From Bacillota bacterium (GTDB taxonomy: Bacteria; Bacillota; Bacilli; Paenibacillales; NBRC-103111): a stretch of 24,079 nt of DNA. Below, in pieces: positions 5,967 to 14,919 of this stretch. The DNA lies in NCBI GenBank assembly GCA_023393235.1, contig JAEWMH010000143.1:1-24079 (forward strand), in the 5' to 3' direction. The notes below the pieces were generated by a model. It had not been told where the DNA came from and ran no database searches. It worked only from the letters and a program-made list of their open reading frames with translations. The number at the start of each line of letters is the position of its first letter. Position 1 is the stretch's first letter. A program made the translations under genes and the position numbers.

Positions 5967-8000
5967 GTGAAAATTCGAAGCCTTTATCTGAAACTGCTTG
6001 TTTTTCTTTTGCCCTGTTTAATTCTTTCCTTCGGATTGGTCTCGGGGATCAGTTATTTTATTGCCCACCGATCTCTTTCGAATAGTGTGGAAGATACGGC
6101 CTTGGCCATCGGCCAGGATTACAGCCACCGGATTCAGGGCTTCATTAATGAAGCGGTGATCCAATCGGCTGATTTTGCCTCCGTTCCCGGCTTGCAGGAT
6201 GTGAGCAACCTATGGAATGTGGTCCATGTCCTGCAGGATAACAAAAAACGCTCCGGTTACCTGGAAAGCATGTTTTTTGTTTTTCCGGACGGTACGGGAG
6301 TGCGGTCGGATGGCACCTCCATGAGCATGGCGGATATGGATTTTTTCAAAACCGTGGTGGAAACCAAGCAGCCTGCCGTGTCCAGCCTGCAGATCTCCGC
6401 AGCAACGGGTAAACCCGCTTTTTACGTGGCGGTTCCGGTTCTGAACGGGGAGAAGCTGAACGGTGTGCTTACCGGCTCCTTTGCCTTGGACAAGCTTGGG
6501 GAGCTGATGAAGGGCTTAACCTTTATGGAAACGGGTTACGGCATGCTGGCTGACGCCAGCGGCGATATTATCGTACATCCGGCTATGCCGGAGCTGGCGG
6601 GCAAGCTGAAGCTGACGGAGAAGGAGGTCGCTCCGGAGCTGCAGGTTAAGCAAAAGCAGCTGGATAACCGGCTTCTGACACTATTTAAGTCCGCAGCGGA
6701 TTCGGGCAGCCAGATGCGGGGCACCTATAAATTTGTGGATGGGGTTACCCATATTTCCGTGTTTACCCCCTTTGACCTCCCTGGGGGGAACCGCTGGATG
6801 ATGATGGTCACCGCGCCGGCGGATGAGGTGAACCGCGAGCTGTCCAGCCTGGCCATCAGCATCCTGCTGATTTCCCTGCTGTGTCTGGTCCTGGCGGCAG
6901 CAGCCATTGCATACATAAGCCGTTTGATCGCCAAACCCATTACCGTTATCCGCGATGATTGCAACATGCTGGCCTCCGGCAATCTGCAGGAGCAGGCTCA
7001 CCAAATCCGCTCTGAGGATGAGATCGGCCAGCTTGCGGAAGGATTCAGGGACATGCGCACCACCCTGCGGGGTCTTATCACCCGCGTGTATGCCCAATCT
7101 GAGCAGGTGGCCGCCTCCAGCCAGGAGGTGACAGCCAGTGCCCATCAGTCCTCTGTGGCCGTTAACCAGGTGGTGGAGTCCTTCACCTCCATTGTGCAGG
7201 GTTCGGAGCGGCAGGCCGTCTCCGTCAACCGGTTGAATGAGGTAGCCGAGGATTTATTCTCCTATACCAGCCAAATTGCCGAGGCTGCCGATAATGCGGC
7301 GGAGGTGGCCCGCAAAACCGCCGATTCGGCACACACCGGCTCCGGGACGGTTGCGGAAACCCTGGCGCAAATTCATGCTGTGGGCAGCGGCTCTGACAAA
7401 ATTGGCGAAGCCATGGATGAGCTGCACCGGAATTTCGCTGAAATCGGCAAAATCGTCGGCATCATCTCATCCATCTCCGGACAAACCAACCTGCTTGCCT
7501 TAAACGCATCGATTGAAGCCGCCCGGGCAGGAGAGCATGGCCGCGGCTTTGCCGTGGTAGCGTCGGAGGTCAGATCCCTGGCCGAGGAATCCAGCGGCGC
7601 GGCCTCACAGATCACGGCGTTGATCGCCCGCAACCAGGCCAGCCTCAATCAGGCGCTGTCCGTAACGAAGGACGGCCGGGATTCCATTGTGTCAGCTATC
7701 CGTCTGGCTGACGAAACCAACCAGTCCTTCAGCCTGATTAAGGAGTCGGTGCTGGGATTGACGGAGCAGGTGGCCAGCATCTCCCAGTCCATCGGCAAGA
7801 TTGTCCGTGGAGCCGAGGTTCTGGCGGAAGCGGCCAAGGAGACGGACGACGCCAGCCACACGGCGCTGATGGAATCCGCCGCGGTATCGGCCACCACCCA
7901 GGAGCTCTCAGCAGCTATGGAGGAAATTGCCGCCTCCAGCCAGAGCCTGGCCGTGCTGGCAGGGGAGCTGCAGGCGGAGCTGTCCAAGTTCTCTCTCTAA
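5967..8000 (+). CDS. Methyl-accepting chemotaxis protein (first of two)
   Basis: 677 residues. TM1 at ~8-32, an extracellular double-Cache sensor (~35-285) with FVFPDGTGVRSDG and KPAFYVAVPVLNGEKLNGVLTGSF, TM2 at ~293-318, HAMP (~319-370) and a methyl-accepting signalling domain with the hairpin tip NLLALNASIEAARAGEHGRG near 508. It senses a ligand outside and signals through CheW/CheA. The sensor lacks the R-x-W-Y pattern of amino-acid-binding dCache domains, unlike the second receptor. No C-terminal CheR-docking pentapeptide is seen. Start: GTG 5967 with GGGAGG 9 nt upstream; the open frame extends to 5883 but crosses the sda terminator tail, so that start is rejected. Confidence 0.93.
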   Translation: MKIRSLYLKLLVFLLPCLILSFGLVSGISYFIAHRSLSNSVEDTALAIGQDYSHRIQGFINEAVIQSADFASVPGLQDVSNLWNVVHVLQDNKKRSGYLESMFFVFPDGTGVRSDGTSMSMADMDFFKTVVETKQPAVSSLQISAATGKPAFYVAVPVLNGEKLNGVLTGSFALDKLGELMKGLTFMETGYGMLADASGDIIVHPAMPELAGKLKLTEKEVAPELQVKQKQLDNRLLTLFKSAADSGSQMRGTYKFVDGVTHISVFTPFDLPGGNRWMMMVTAPADEVNRELSSLAISILLISLLCLVLAAAAIAYISRLIAKPITVIRDDCNMLASGNLQEQAHQIRSEDEIGQLAEGFRDMRTTLRGLITRVYAQSEQVAASSQEVTASAHQSSVAVNQVVESFTSIVQGSERQAVSVNRLNEVAEDLFSYTSQIAEAADNAAEVARKTADSAHTGSGTVAETLAQIHAVGSGSDKIGEAMDELHRNFAEIGKIVGIISSISGQTNLLALNASIEAARAGEHGRGFAVVASEVRSLAEESSGAASQITALIARNQASLNQALSVTKDGRDSIVSAIRLADETNQSFSLIKESVLGLTEQVASISQSIGKIVRGAEVLAEAAKETDDASHTALMESAAVSATTQELSAAMEEIAASSQSLAVLAGELQAELSKFSL

Positions 8001-8041
8001 GCAATGTTACGGAAGCCTCAAAACCGGCACAGCCGGAATAA

Positions 8042-8076
8042 AGGCAGCCCCGCGGTTATTCCGGGGCTGCCTTTTT
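8042..8076. terminator. Terminator between convergent MCP and gdhA genes
   Basis: AGGCAGCCCCG (8042-8052) pairs with CGGGGCTGCCT (8062-8072), followed by TTTTT on the plus strand. The minus strand has only a short T run (TTTA) after the hairpin, so it works best for the chemoreceptor gene but may serve gdhA too. Confidence 0.88.
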
Positions 8077-8091
8077 GCTTGCGGTTATCTT

Positions 8092-9471
8092 TTAGAACCC
8101 ATGGGCCATCATGGCGTCGGCCACCTTCAGGAAGCCCGCAATATTGGCGCCGACCACCAGATTGCCAGGCGCTCCATATTCCATGGACGCCTTCATGCTG
8201 GACCGGTAAATATCCTTCATAATCAATTGCAGCTTTGCGTCCACCTCTTCCATGGACCAGGACAGCCTTGCGCTGTTTTGGGCCATTTCCAATGCCGATA
8301 CGGACACGCCGCCTGCATTGGCTGCTTTTGCGGGAGCGAACAGGACCTTATTGTCCAGGAAAACCTCTATAGCCTCCAGCGTGGAAGGCATGTTGGCCCC
8401 TTCTCCCACCGCTCTCACCCCATTTTGAACCAGCAGCTCAGCCGATTCTTTGTCGATCTCATTCTGGGTGGCACATGGCAGAGCAATATCGCAGGGAATA
8501 CTCCATATCCCGGAACACCCTTCCGTATACACCGCATCCGGATGCTCCAGAATATAATCGCGGCATCTCTTCTTCTCCACTTCCTTCAACCGCTTCAGCG
8601 TATCCAGCCGGATGCCGTCCTTGTGGTAGATATAACCACTGGAATCGCTGCACGCCACCACCTTGGCTCCCAGCTGCATCGCCTTTTCGATTGCATAAAT
8701 GGAGACGTTCCCTGATCCAGATACAACGACCGTGCTGCCATTAAAGGAAAGTCCCGCATCGCCCAGCATTTGATCCACGAAGTATACGGTGCCGTAGCCG
8801 GTCGCTTCCTTGCGGCCCAAGCTTCCGCCGTAGCCGATGCCTTTGCCGGTGAGCACACCTGCTTCATAAACACCTTGCAGCTTCTTGTATTGGCCGAACA
8901 TATAGCCGATTTCCTTGGCCCCAACGCCGATATCCCCGGCCGGGACATCCTTGTCCGGTCCGATATATCTGCTGAGCTCGGTCATGAAGCTTTGGCAAAA
9001 ACGCATGATCTCCAAATCCGATTTCCCCTTGGGATCAAAGTCGGAGCCGCCTTTGCCGCCGCCGATGGGCTGCCCGGTCAGGGAGTTTTTGAAGGTTTGC
9101 TCGAAGCCCAGAAATTTGATGATACTGGCGTTAACGGAAGGGTGGAACCGGATTCCGCCCTTGTAAGGTCCGATGGAATTGTTGAATTGCACGCGGAACC
9201 CGCGGTTGACACGGACGTTCCCGTTATCGTCCATCCAGGGCACCCGGAAGGAAACCAGGCGGTCAGGCTCAACCAGGCGCTCCAGAATACCGAGCTTCAT
9301 ATAGGACGGATGTTTGCTGAAGACAGGAATCAAGGAATGCAGAACCTCTTTCACCGCTTGATGGAATTCGGTTTCATGGGGATTCCGCGTCCGGACAGTT
9401 TCGAAAACAGTGTTCATGTAATCCTGTGCCTGTTGGGTGTAAGTTTGCTCTACATTCGCTGAAACAGTCAA
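8092..9471 (-). CDS. gdhA: NADP-specific glutamate dehydrogenase
   Basis: 459 residues, the usual size of hexameric family-I enzymes. It catalyses 2-oxoglutarate + NH4+ + NADPH to glutamate. Seen motifs: GPYKGGIRFHPSVN, the substrate/catalytic region PIGGGKGGSDFDPKGKS with its Lys, DVPAGDIGVGAKEIGYMFG, the dinucleotide-binding VVVSGSGNVSIYA, and C-terminal NAGGVSVSALEMAQNS. These are the signature of the NADP, biosynthetic type rather than the RocG/GudB type. The open frame starts at GTG 9480, but AAGGAG (9485-9480) touches it; it sits 8 nt from TTG 9471, which I choose. The gene is divergent from a gltC-like regulator. Confidence 0.93.
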   Translation of the reverse strand: MTVSANVEQTYTQQAQDYMNTVFETVRTRNPHETEFHQAVKEVLHSLIPVFSKHPSYMKLGILERLVEPDRLVSFRVPWMDDNGNVRVNRGFRVQFNNSIGPYKGGIRFHPSVNASIIKFLGFEQTFKNSLTGQPIGGGKGGSDFDPKGKSDLEIMRFCQSFMTELSRYIGPDKDVPAGDIGVGAKEIGYMFGQYKKLQGVYEAGVLTGKGIGYGGSLGRKEATGYGTVYFVDQMLGDAGLSFNGSTVVVSGSGNVSIYAIEKAMQLGAKVVACSDSSGYIYHKDGIRLDTLKRLKEVEKKRCRDYILEHPDAVYTEGCSGIWSIPCDIALPCATQNEIDKESAELLVQNGVRAVGEGANMPSTLEAIEVFLDNKVLFAPAKAANAGGVSVSALEMAQNSARLSWSMEEVDAKLQLIMKDIYRSSMKASMEYGAPGNLVVGANIAGFLKVADAMMAHGF

Positions 9472-9490
9472 TGGGTCCACTCCTTCAATA

Positions 9491-9510
9491 ATAAATGAAA
9501 GGCAATTTAT
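9491..9510. promoter_or_regulatory. Dyad in the gdhA-gltC spacer, LysR-type operator candidate
   Basis: ATAAAT (9491-9496) and ATTTAT (9505-9510) are inverted repeats 8 nt apart, which fits the T-N11-A style of LysR regulators. It lies between the two divergent genes, just upstream of the gdhA ribosome binding site. Many AT-rich dyads arise by chance. Confidence 0.4.
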
Positions 9511-9512
9511 CT

Positions 9513-9540
9513 TTCTTATGTTGTGTTTTCATTCTATAAT
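9513..9540 (+). promoter_or_regulatory. Candidate gltC-like gene promoter
   Basis: A perfect TATAAT (9535-9540) has TTCTTA (9513-9518) 16 nt upstream. The weak -35 is common for regulated LysR genes. The leader to the start at 9613 would be about 65 nt. Confidence 0.4.
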
Positions 9541-9612
9541 TTAATAAATCATCGCTCCAATATTAAAATACGATATAGCTCATGTGTTTTGCGCATGAAC
9601 GGGAGGTGCAGG

Positions 9613-10506
9613 ATGGAGATTAGACAAATGCGGTATTTTATGGAGGTTGCCAAACGGGAGCATGTGACCGAGGCGGCGAAGGCTCTGCATGTCGCCCAGT
9701 CCTCCGTAAGCAGGCAGCTGATTAATCTGGAAAGTGAATTAGGGGTGGACCTTTTTGTCCATGAAGGCCGGCGGGTAAAGCTGACCCCCATCGGGAGAAT
9801 TTTCCTGGAACGGGTGGAGCAGGCCATGAATATGATCCACGAGGCGGAACGGGGTGTGAAGGAATATCTGGAGCCGGAAAAAGGGACAGTCCGTATTGCG
9901 TTTCCTATCAGTATGGCGGCTCATGTTCTGCCAACGGCCATATTTGCGTTCCGCCAGCGGTATCCGGAGGCCAAGTTCCAGATGAGACAAGGGCTTTATC
10001 AGGATTTAATCGACGGGGTGATAAGCGGTGATTTCAACCTTGCTTTAATTGCTCCTGTCCCGGAAGAGGAAACGAGGATCCAGGGGAAGGTCTTATTTAC
10101 CGAAAATATCGTCGCCTTATTGCCGGCCCAGCATCCCCTGGCCAACCGCCCGACCCTTCAGCTGCAGGAGCTGAAGGATGTGCCTATGGTGACACTGCCT
10201 GAAGGCACGATCTTCAGGAAGCTTGTGCTGCGTGCTTGTCTTAAGCTTGGGTTTGCGCCTGTTATTGCCTTTGAGGGGGATGATATCGACGCCCTGAAGG
10301 GACTTGTATCCGCGGGTTTAGGATATGCGCTGATGCCGGAGGTCACCCTGATGGACAGCCTTCCCCGAGCCACTGTCAAAATACCGGTGGTTGATCCCGG
10401 CGTGACCCGGACTATCGGGGTGATCTGTCCGGCCCAGCGGAAGCTGCTGCCCACAGAAGAATTATTTTATAACTTTTTATCTGAATTTTATTCGAAAAAA
10501 TGCTGA
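9613..10506 (+). CDS. gltC: LysR-family regulator of the GltC type
   Basis: 297 residues. N-terminal winged helix-turn-helix MEIRQMRYFMEVAKREHVTE... HVAQSSVSRQLINLE, then a LysR substrate-binding domain (from ~90). The match to Bacillus subtilis GltC runs the whole length by eye: REHVTEAA, HVAQSSVSRQ, LTPIGRIFL, EYLEPEKGTVRI, FPISMA, PEGTIFRKL, GFAPVIAFEGDDIDALKGLVSAGLGYALMPE. GltC activates glutamate synthase (gltAB) and is controlled by 2-oxoglutarate/glutamate and by glutamate dehydrogenase. Here its divergent partner is gdhA, not gltAB, so gdhA is the likely target. Start: ATG 9613 with GGGAGG 6 nt upstream; the frame is open to 9523 but without conservation. Confidence 0.87.
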   Translation: MEIRQMRYFMEVAKREHVTEAAKALHVAQSSVSRQLINLESELGVDLFVHEGRRVKLTPIGRIFLERVEQAMNMIHEAERGVKEYLEPEKGTVRIAFPISMAAHVLPTAIFAFRQRYPEAKFQMRQGLYQDLIDGVISGDFNLALIAPVPEEETRIQGKVLFTENIVALLPAQHPLANRPTLQLQELKDVPMVTLPEGTIFRKLVLRACLKLGFAPVIAFEGDDIDALKGLVSAGLGYALMPEVTLMDSLPRATVKIPVVDPGVTRTIGVICPAQRKLLPTEELFYNFLSEFYSKKC

Positions 10507-10612
10507 AAAGTGTCGAAATTTGAATGGGAAAACCGTACTATTCATACCGGAGATATGATAGAGTAATAGAGTTGACGAACAGCGAGAATGCAATGACGAA
10601 AGGACTCCGGCG

Positions 10613-12616
10613 ATGAGAAAAAGTCTTCGTATGCAAATTTTGATCCCCTTTTTGGTATTGATTATTGCTGCCAGCGGGATCGTAACCTATCTGGGCTATT
10701 ATTTTGCCACCCGGATGACAGTGGAAAACCAGACAGCGGGAAATGAAACCGCTATGAATTTGCTGAACGGGAATTTGAGTCTGTACCTGAAGGAGCATGA
10801 GCGGCTGGCCGAGATGCTGGCCGGCAATAATGAGCTTGAACAAGCCGCCCAATATGGCCTTGACAGCAAGCAGGGCAAGGCGGTGCTCCCTGCCGTGCGC
10901 AATATATTCCAGGAGGCGCTGAAGGCGGATGACCAGCTCACCAATATATATGTGGGCCTGGCCGGCAAGGGAATGCTGGTGGAACCGGCGGCAAATCTGC
11001 CTGACGGTTTTGACCCTACCTCACGGGAGTGGTACCAGAAGGCAGCTGCCCAGAAGAGCGAAACCGTATGGGTGGAGCCTTACATTGACACAGCCACCAA
11101 AACGCTGGTGCTGACCGTTTCACGGGCAGTGGTGGCGGACGGCAAGCTTGTGGGCGTCGTAGGGGCAGACTTGAAAATCGATTCCATCCTGGGGCTCATC
11201 AATAGCGTGAAGCTGGGAGATACAGGGCATGTCTTTATGCTGGACGCCCAAAACAGGATCATTTCCCACCGGGACAGCGGCCAGATCGGCTCCGACCAAA
11301 GCGCCTCGGAATTTGTGAAGCAAATGCAGGAGAAGGGTGCAGCAGGCACCGTGCAGTATAAGAGTGACGGCAGCCATAACATATTAAGCTATGTGACCAA
11401 TGACAAAACCGGATGGAAAATAGCCGGAGTGGCTAATTTAAGTGAATTTGAGGACAAGGCTGCCGGCCTTCTTACTCCCAGTCTAATCAGCCTGTTGGTT
11501 GTGATGATGGTGGCGGGGCTGTTGTCCTGGCCATTGACCCAGGCCATTATCCGGCCGATCCGCAGGCTTCAAGCCGCCATGCTGGAGTTCCGGCAGGGCA
11601 ATCTGTCCGTACGCTCCGGCATTAGGAAGCGCAATGAAATCGGGCAGTTGGCCGATGGTTTCGACGAGATGGCCGGACAGATGGGCACGCTCATGGACCA
11701 CATCCGGCAGACCAGCGGCCAGTTGGCGGAATCCTCCCATATTCTCAAGCTCAGTGCTGCGGAGAATACGGCCTCCTCTTCTGAGGTGGCGGTGACCATG
11801 CAGGAGATGGCCTCAGGTGCTGGAGACCAGGCGGAAATTGTGGAGCATAATGCCGTTGTGGTCCAGGAGATGGCCAGACATATTGATTCGGTTGAACAGG
11901 AAACGGGCACCATGCACGGCCTGACCCAATCCATGATGGAAGTGGCCGCGGTAAACGGAGAACGGCTGGAGCAGCTGTCCGTTCAAACCCGCAATACGGT
12001 GGAGGCTGCGGCTTCGGTTAAGGATGCCATGTATTCTCTGGGGGAATCCTCGCGGCAAATCGGTGAATTTGTATCCGTGATCGCCGGTATTACCGCCCAA
12101 ACCAATATCCTCTCCCTGAATGCGGCCATTGAGGCGGCCAGGGCCGGGGAGCAGGGCCGGGGCTTCGGAGTGGTGGCGGCAGAAATCCGCAAGCTGGCTA
12201 CTCACTCAGAGGAAGCCCTGGCTTCCATCTCGGAGCTGGTGGAGCGTATGGGACGCAATACCCGTGAAGCCGTACAGATGACGGAGAAGGCCGGCGAATC
12301 CATGTCCAAGCAGGCCGTTGTCGTCCGGGAAACCCGCTCCGGGTTCGTCTCCATTCAGGAGACGGTGCAAGCCAACCTGGAGGGAATTGCCCGGGTAATA
12401 GCCGCGGTGGGAGCCCTGACTGCGGAGAAGGATAAGATCAGCGCCAACACCTCGGAGCTGCAAGCCATCTGTCAGGCCACCGCGGCTGGGACAGAAGAGG
12501 TCTCTGCATCGGTTCAGGAGCAAACCGCCTCCATGGAGCAGCTGAATCATCTGGCCCGGCAGCTGGAGGATGTGGCTCAAACCTTGTCCCAGGAAATCAG
12601 CAAATTCAAATCATAG
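10613..12616 (+). CDS. Methyl-accepting chemotaxis protein, dCache sensor with amino-acid-binding pattern
   Basis: 667 residues. TM1 at ~9-31; extracellular double-Cache sensor (~35-280); TM2 at ~286-310; HAMP; signalling domain with NILSLNAAIEAARAGEQGRG near 497. The membrane-distal sensor has FDPTSREWYQKA, then VEPYID, then VVGADL: Arg138, Trp140, Tyr141, Tyr157 and Asp186. Their order and spacing fit the dCache_1AA motif of amino-acid receptors (the leading Tyr is Phe133 here). An amino-acid ligand is therefore likely. GAAAGGA 8 nt before ATG 10613 supports the start. It follows the gltC-like gene by 106 nt and has its own terminator. Confidence 0.93.
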   Translation: MRKSLRMQILIPFLVLIIAASGIVTYLGYYFATRMTVENQTAGNETAMNLLNGNLSLYLKEHERLAEMLAGNNELEQAAQYGLDSKQGKAVLPAVRNIFQEALKADDQLTNIYVGLAGKGMLVEPAANLPDGFDPTSREWYQKAAAQKSETVWVEPYIDTATKTLVLTVSRAVVADGKLVGVVGADLKIDSILGLINSVKLGDTGHVFMLDAQNRIISHRDSGQIGSDQSASEFVKQMQEKGAAGTVQYKSDGSHNILSYVTNDKTGWKIAGVANLSEFEDKAAGLLTPSLISLLVVMMVAGLLSWPLTQAIIRPIRRLQAAMLEFRQGNLSVRSGIRKRNEIGQLADGFDEMAGQMGTLMDHIRQTSGQLAESSHILKLSAAENTASSSEVAVTMQEMASGAGDQAEIVEHNAVVVQEMARHIDSVEQETGTMHGLTQSMMEVAAVNGERLEQLSVQTRNTVEAAASVKDAMYSLGESSRQIGEFVSVIAGITAQTNILSLNAAIEAARAGEQGRGFGVVAAEIRKLATHSEEALASISELVERMGRNTREAVQMTEKAGESMSKQAVVVRETRSGFVSIQETVQANLEGIARVIAAVGALTAEKDKISANTSELQAICQATAAGTEEVSASVQEQTASMEQLNHLARQLEDVAQTLSQEISKFKS

Positions 12617-12661
12617 ACAATCCGGTTTCACCTAAAGAGGGAAGCCGGAACCGTTCCGAAA

Positions 12662-12687
12662 GGCAACGCAGCAGCGTTGTCTTTTTT
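12662..12687 (+). terminator. Rho-independent terminator of the second MCP gene
   Basis: GGCAACGC (12662-12669) pairs with GCGTTGTC (12674-12681) with one G-T pair and an AGCA loop, followed by six T. Confidence 0.85.
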
Positions 12688-12949
12688 GTATGCAGCCCAA
12701 AGCCTTGATTCTCGTGACAATCCACCCGCAATACCCTCATCAAACAATGACAAAGCGCAGGTTTCGAAATGAATATCCTTGCGGCGCAAGGCTTTGCGGC
12801 TGCTGCGGCTGGAGGACAGGCGGGAATGTCGTGCAGGAATGACTATGGACGGCAATGGATAGCGGGGGCTAAGATGCAGATGTAGCGAGGAGAGACGCTG
12901 GACCATACACAAAGACTGCGAACGTGACACAAAAAAAGGAGAGACTGAT
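12688..12949. other. Leader region of the sugar transporter operon
   Basis: About 260 nt between the chemoreceptor terminator and the first permease hold no supported gene; the minus-strand frame here lacks a family match. A short hairpin CCTTGC-GGC-GCAAGG lies at 12777-12791 without a T tract. I find no convincing sigma-A promoter pair and no clear catabolite-responsive element, although the operon promoter must lie in or near this stretch. Confidence 0.45.
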
Positions 12950-13906
12950 ATGAGCAATGAAGCTGTTGTGCCTCATGTGCCTGCCTTGGGCAAGGTACAC
13001 CGCCGGCAGAAAATGAAACGGATCGTCCGTAACCGCTGGCTCTATTTTATGATGCTGCCCGGAATCCTGTATTTTCTGATTTTCAAATATGCCCCCATGT
13101 ACGGGGTGCTGCTGGCCTTTAAAAACTATCAGCCGTTCCTGGGTTTCATTGATAGCCAATGGGTGGGCATGAAGCATTTCAGCCGGTTCTTCGGCGACCC
13201 GCTGTTCTGGCAATTGCTGAAGAACACGATGATTCTGGCGCTGTACAACATCGCCTTTTTCTTCCCGCTTCCCATCGTTATCGCGCTGCTTTTGAATGAG
13301 CTCCGGATGGAAGGGTACAAGAGGATTGTGCAAACCATGATTTATGTGCCTCACTTTATGTCCTGGGTCGTTATCGTATCCATTGCCTATCTGTTCTTTA
13401 CTACCGAGGGTGGCTTGGTTAACGAGGCCATCGCTTCCATGGGCGGCGATAAGATCCAGTTCCTGATGGCGCCCGAGTGGTTCCGCGGTTTTATCACAGG
13501 TGAGGTCATCTGGAAGGAGACAGGCTGGGGCACGATTATATTCCTGGCGGCGCTTGCCGGCGTGGACACCCAATTATACGAAGCCGCCAGAATGGACGGC
13601 GCCAACCGCTTCCGCCAGCTGTGGCATATTACCCTGCCGGCCATTAAACCCACCATTATCATTCTTCTGATTCTGCGTTTGGGCAACTTCCTGGATACCG
13701 GCTTCGAGCAAATTTTCCTCATGCTCAACTCCATCAACCGCGGGGTTGGCGAGGTGTTCGACACCTATGTGTACAGCATCGGGATTTCGCAGGGCCAGTA
13801 CAGCTACAGTACGGCTGTAGGTCTGTTCAAATCCTTGGTGGGCCTGGTTTTGGTTTTCGCATCCAATGCATTGGCCAAGCGCTTCGGCGAAGAGGGAATC
13901 CTGTAA
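12950..13906 (+). CDS. Sugar ABC transporter permease, LplB type
   Basis: 318 residues, polytopic membrane protein. The N-terminal RRQKMKRIVRNRWLYFMMLPGILYFLIFKYAPMYG is the hallmark of LplB/YtcP-partner permeases of the CUT1 family. The cytoplasmic EAA loop, EAARMDGANRFRQLWHITLP near residue 211, contacts the ATPase. About six membrane segments are evident, and the end FASNALAKRFGEEGIL is typical. AAAGGAGAG about 8 nt upstream fixes the ATG. First gene of an importer operon; the partner permease follows after 59 nt. Relatives carry oligosaccharides such as aldouronates; substrate here unknown. Confidence 0.92.
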   Translation: MSNEAVVPHVPALGKVHRRQKMKRIVRNRWLYFMMLPGILYFLIFKYAPMYGVLLAFKNYQPFLGFIDSQWVGMKHFSRFFGDPLFWQLLKNTMILALYNIAFFFPLPIVIALLLNELRMEGYKRIVQTMIYVPHFMSWVVIVSIAYLFFTTEGGLVNEAIASMGGDKIQFLMAPEWFRGFITGEVIWKETGWGTIIFLAALAGVDTQLYEAARMDGANRFRQLWHITLPAIKPTIIILLILRLGNFLDTGFEQIFLMLNSINRGVGEVFDTYVYSIGISQGQYSYSTAVGLFKSLVGLVLVFASNALAKRFGEEGIL

Positions 13907-13965
13907 GTACCCCGGAAGTGACGTGATGCTACGAAGAGAATGACGAACAAGAAGGAGAGAGCCTT

Positions 13966-14847
13966 ATGGTTCAGGATAAATCAATCGGCAACAGAATTTT
14001 CGATACGGCCAATGTGATCGTCTTGGGTATGTTTGCACTGGTCACAGTTATTCCGTTTCTCTATGTGATAGCGGGCTCCTTTGCAACGCAGCATGAGCTC
14101 TTGGAAAGAGGCTTTATCCTCTTCCCCACAGAGTTTTCCCTAAGCGCCTATAAGTTTATTTTCTCCACCAGCACCCTGGTGAGAAGCTTGCTGGTCACCA
14201 TCTTTATTACGGTGGTGGGTACCCTTATCAACCTGATCTTCACCTGTCTGATGGCTTATCCCATGGCCAGAAGAGATCTGGACTTCCGCAAGCCCATCCA
14301 ACTGATGGTGATCTTCACCATGCTGTTCGGCGGCGGTATGATCCCTACCTTCCTGGTGGTGAAGAATCTTCATATGATCGATACCTATTGGGCCCTGCTT
14401 CTGCCCGGCGCCATCAGCGCCTTCAACCTGATTATTATCCGCAGCTTCTTCCAGCAGCTTCCGGAAGGTTTGGAGGAATCGGCGAAGATTGACGGCGCCA
14501 GCGATCCCGGCATTCTGGTCAAAATCGTGCTTCCTTTGTCCATGCCCGTGCTGGCTACCTTCTCCCTGTTTTATGCGGTGGGGCACTGGAATACCTTCTT
14601 CAGCGCCGTCCTGTACATCAACGATTCCACCAAGTGGCCGATCCAGGTGCTGCTGCGCCAGATCGTTATCCTGTCCCAAGGCGGCAGCCTGGGGGACACC
14701 ACGGCCTTCGAGCAGGATTTTGTCCCGCCCGACCAAGCCGTAAAAATGGCGGTTATCGTCATCTCCACCATTCCGATTCTGGTTGTGTATCCGTTCTTGC
14801 AGAAGCATTTTGCCAAAGGGGTATTGTTGGGGTCCGTGAAGGGTTAA
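13966..14847 (+). CDS. Carbohydrate ABC transporter permease, LplC/YtcP type
   Basis: 293 residues, six predicted membrane segments. N-terminal DKSIGNRIFDTANVIVLGMF and PFLYVIAGSFATQHELLERG, the FGGGMIPTFLVVKNLHMIDT signature of the LplC/YtcP group, and the EAA loop EESAKIDGASDPGILVKIVLP near residue 173. The C-terminus FLQKHFAKGVLLGSVKG is diagnostic. It pairs with the LplB-type permease upstream as a CUT1 heterodimer in the membrane. AAGGAGAG about 8 nt before ATG 13966. The binding-protein gene follows after 72 nt. Confidence 0.92.
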   Translation: MVQDKSIGNRIFDTANVIVLGMFALVTVIPFLYVIAGSFATQHELLERGFILFPTEFSLSAYKFIFSTSTLVRSLLVTIFITVVGTLINLIFTCLMAYPMARRDLDFRKPIQLMVIFTMLFGGGMIPTFLVVKNLHMIDTYWALLLPGAISAFNLIIIRSFFQQLPEGLEESAKIDGASDPGILVKIVLPLSMPVLATFSLFYAVGHWNTFFSAVLYINDSTKWPIQVLLRQIVILSQGGSLGDTTAFEQDFVPPDQAVKMAVIVISTIPILVVYPFLQKHFAKGVLLGSVKG

Positions 14848-14919
14848 ATTACCTGTAGCGGCGCCAATTGTATATACTAATTCAATCATCTGTACACAAT
14901 AAAAGGGAGGATCATTTTT

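Noticed and set aside
10507..10612. Spacer searched for a sigma-D (flagellar) promoter of the second chemoreceptor
   Set aside because: CCGGAGATAT is only partly like the sigma-D -10 and lacks a TAAA-type -35 at the right distance.
12628..12957. Minus-strand open frame in the leader of the sugar operon
   Set aside because: No start signal or family resemblance; it crosses a clear terminator and the start of the permease gene.
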